Shown here: positions 6,182-7,430 of the stretch, in pieces
How the letters are laid out: each line of letters starts with the position of its first letter
Position numbering within the stretch: the stretch's first letter is position 1
Notes under the pieces: generated by a model
What the model saw: the letters and a program-made list of their open reading frames with translations, nothing else
The model's database searches: none
What the model was told of the DNA's origin: nothing
Program-made: the position numbers and the translations under genes
Assembly (NCBI GenBank): GCA_965656035.1
Contig: CBFHIO010000047.1
Coordinates: 1-7,430, forward strand
DNA length: 7,430 nucleotides
Direction of reading: 5' to 3'
DNA from: SCGC-AAA076-P13 sp965656035
GTDB lineage: Bacteria; Pseudomonadota; Gammaproteobacteria; Magnimaribacterales; D2472

Positions 6182-6239
6182 TAAAACCTGTAAATTTTAA
6201 TAGTTTTTATTAAAACAGAATTACAGGTTTTATTTACTA
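6182..6239 (+). terminator. Strong nested hairpin terminator after the RRM gene
   Basis: TAAAACCTGTAA (6182-6193) and TTACAGGTTTTA (6221-6232) form a perfect 12-base-pair outer stem. Inside it TTTTAATA (6195-6202) and TATTAAAA (6208-6215) form a perfect eight-base-pair inner stem with a five-base loop. The two are joined by a one-by-five internal loop. The right arm runs into a T-rich stretch (GGTTTTATTTAC), and the left arm starts with an A-tract, as in many intrinsic terminators. It begins 26 bases after the RRM stop codon. Confidence 0.75.
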
Positions 6240-6242
6240 TTT

Positions 6243-6257
6243 TGTAAATAATTTACA
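6243..6257. promoter_or_regulatory. Perfect 15-base palindromic operator candidate
   Basis: TGTAAATAATTTACA is a perfect palindrome of two seven-base arms about a single central base. Its right arm contains the TTTACA used as the -35 of the first candidate receptor promoter, so a dimer bound here would block that promoter. The TGTAAA/TTTACA half-sites resemble those of some LacI- or TetR-type regulators, but no regulator gene is in the window and the family is a guess. Confidence 0.45.
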
Positions 6258-6279
6258 TTATTTACCTGTCTTATATAAT
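6252..6279 (+). promoter_or_regulatory. Candidate promoter 1 for the TonB-dependent receptor
   Basis: TTTACA (6252-6257), a five-of-six -35 match, is followed after 16 bases by a perfect TATAAT (6274-6279). The -35 is embedded in the 15-base palindrome. The leader would be about 65 bases long. Confidence 0.5.
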
Positions 6280-6281
6280 TC

Positions 6282-6310
6282 TTGACATTTAGTTTACATA
6301 AAGGTTAAAT
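6282..6310 (+). promoter_or_regulatory. Candidate promoter 2 for the TonB-dependent receptor
   Basis: A perfect TTGACA (6282-6287) is followed after 17 bases by TTAAAT (6305-6310), a four-of-six -10 match. The spacer carries another TTTACA (6293-6298). The leader would be about 34 bases, ending in a GGGGAA ribosome site (6339-6344) five bases before the ATG. Confidence 0.5.
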
Positions 6311-6349
6311 GCTGAAAGTTTCGTTTGTTTTTTATTACGGGGAATCACA

Positions 6350-7430
6350 ATGTATAAATATTTATTAACCTTAATGGTTTTATTGCCACTATCAACATTT
6401 ACTGTTGCTCAAGAGGCTGAAGAGGCTGAAAACTCAGAAGTTGAAGAGGTGGTAACGACTGGTATTAGATCTAGTTTAATTGATGCAATTTCTATTAAAA
6501 GAGAAAATGTTGGTGTTATGGAAGCTATCACTGCTGAAGACTTTGGTAAGTTCCCAGATGGAAACTTAGCTGAGTCTCTTGCAAGAGTATCGGGTGTCGG
6601 TATTGATAGAAGTAACCTTGAGGGTGAAGGTGTTGCAGTTAGAGGCTTTGGCCCTGAACTAAATCTTGTTACTCTTAATGGTCGTCAAATGCCTACAGTT
6701 CCTGCTCAATATCAAGGAGGAAGATCATTTAACTTTGGTGATATAGCATCTCCAGGAATTGCTGCAGTTGAGCTTTATAAGTCAACTAATAATATACTGC
6801 CTTCAGGTGGTATAGGTTCTACAATAAATATGGTTACAACAAAACCATTGGCAATTGATGGAACAAAATCTGCTGTAAGTGTTGGATACGTTCATGACAC
6901 ATCTAGCATAAAATCTGAAACACCTGAAATTTCTGTTTTATATGCAACTAATAGAGACTACTGGGGTTTCTCATTCTCTGGATCTTATCAAGATAGAAAC
7001 AATAGAGAAGAAGGAACTAGAGAGTCAAATTGGTTTAACCCTTCAAGACTTGCTAGAGAAGAATACTATAATAGATTGGATATTAATGATGGGCAGACTC
7101 TAACTGACAATAACACAAGAGCTGATGGTATTACTTTTTACCAAGAGCCTACTGCATATCAAATTAAAGATAATGATAGATTAAGAAAGAATGCTCAATT
7201 AACTTTTCAGTTTGCATTTAATGACAATGTTACATCTACATTTGACTACACCTATAGCGGTGTTGAGTTTAGCTCGGTTGGTCAAATGTTTGGTACATGG
7301 CTTGGTGCATGGGATACTGCAGAGGGAACTATTAACTCAAACGGTGTCTTTACTGATGTGGTAGTAAAAAAAAGAGCTTACGATCATCAATTAATTTGGG
7401 GCGACACTACAAGTGCAAACAGATCAATTG
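6350..7430 (+). CDS. TonB-dependent outer-membrane receptor, N-terminal part (cut by right edge)
   Basis: An open frame of 360 codons with no stop before the window ends. Residues 1-20 are a signal peptide (MYKYLLTLMVLLPL, likely cleaved after TVA), followed by a short acidic linker. A TonB-box-like segment EVEEVVTTGIRSSL lies at 30-43. The plug domain follows, with ITAEDFGKFPDGNLAESLAR (60-79), VSGVGIDR (80-87), VAVRGFGPELNLVTLNGRQM (95-114), the VELYKS strand (140-145) and GGIGSTINMVT (153-163). From about residue 175 alternating aromatic strands mark the start of the beta barrel. The plug is of the type common in Caulobacter, Xanthomonas and Alteromonas-like receptors rather than Bacteroidetes SusC. 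Full members run to about 800-1000 residues, so more than half is missing. It imports a ligand too large for porins using TonB energy; the ligand (siderophore, glycan, vitamin or other) cannot be told from this part. Confidence 0.92.
   Translation, partial: MYKYLLTLMVLLPLSTFTVAQEAEEAENSEVEEVVTTGIRSSLIDAISIKRENVGVMEAITAEDFGKFPDGNLAESLARVSGVGIDRSNLEGEGVAVRGFGPELNLVTLNGRQMPTVPAQYQGGRSFNFGDIASPGIAAVELYKSTNNILPSGGIGSTINMVTTKPLAIDGTKSAVSVGYVHDTSSIKSETPEISVLYATNRDYWGFSFSGSYQDRNNREEGTRESNWFNPSRLAREEYYNRLDINDGQTLTDNNTRADGITFYQEPTAYQIKDNDRLRKNAQLTFQFAFNDNVTSTFDYTYSGVEFSSVGQMFGTWLGAWDTAEGTINSNGVFTDVVVKKRAYDHQLIWGDTTSANRSI
6413..6430 (+). repeat. Two-copy 9-base tandem repeat in the receptor gene
   Basis: GAGGCTGAA occurs twice head to tail, encoding Glu-Ala-Glu twice just after the predicted signal-peptide cleavage site and before the TonB box. 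The copy number could vary without breaking the frame, changing only linker length. Confidence 0.6.

Noticed and set aside
6182..6265. Repeated TTTAC/GTAAA units as a CRISPR or integration-site array
   Set aside because: The units are only 5-7 bases with irregular spacing and no spacer structure; they are better explained by a terminator followed by promoter and operator elements.

Overview
The window is AT-rich bacterial DNA (roughly two thirds A+T by eye), with short intergenic gaps and the standard genetic code. The partial gene at the right edge is a TonB-dependent outer-membrane receptor of the Proteobacterial (Caulobacter/Xanthomonas/Alteromonas-like) kind. Together with a GMC flavin oxidoreductase, a patatin lipase and a stand-alone RRM protein, it suggests a streamlined marine gammaproteobacterium, possibly SAR86-like. 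That placement is an inference from gene content and composition, not a phylogenetic result.

Left block, minus strand (795 to the left edge): an ICMT/PEMT-like integral membrane methyltransferase, then a 92-residue three-helix membrane protein joined to it by an ATGA stop/start overlap, then the first seven codons of a further gene running off the window. This looks like an operon transcribed leftward from the 796-1006 gap.

Central block: a dihydroflavonol-reductase-like extended SDR (plus), a steroid 5-alpha-reductase-family membrane enzyme (minus, tail-to-tail with an 8-base overlap), then a divergently transcribed FAD-dependent GMC alcohol/choline dehydrogenase-like enzyme (plus), whose stop codon overlaps the start of a small rhodanese with an N-terminal hydrophobic segment. 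A hairpin with a T-rich tail closes the GMC-rhodanese pair. Three adjacent oxidoreductases, one of them specific to hydrophobic enones, suggest processing of a steroid, terpenoid or other lipid-like alcohol/ketone. This is a hypothesis from gene proximity only.

Right block, plus strand: a patatin-like phospholipase, a minimal 81-residue RRM RNA-binding protein followed by a strong nested hairpin terminator, and the receptor gene, which stays open to the right edge. The receptor has the richest regulatory region in the window: a perfect 15-base operator-like palindrome overlapping the -35 of one candidate promoter, with a second consensus-like promoter just downstream.

I see no CRISPR array, tRNA, rRNA, insertion sequence or obvious phage gene. 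The most notable items are the palindrome at the receptor promoter, the SDR/5-alpha-reductase/GMC neighbourhood, an extra segment of about 26 residues in the GMC enzyme, and the small membrane protein coupled to the methyltransferase. Nothing amounts to a demonstrable new system.
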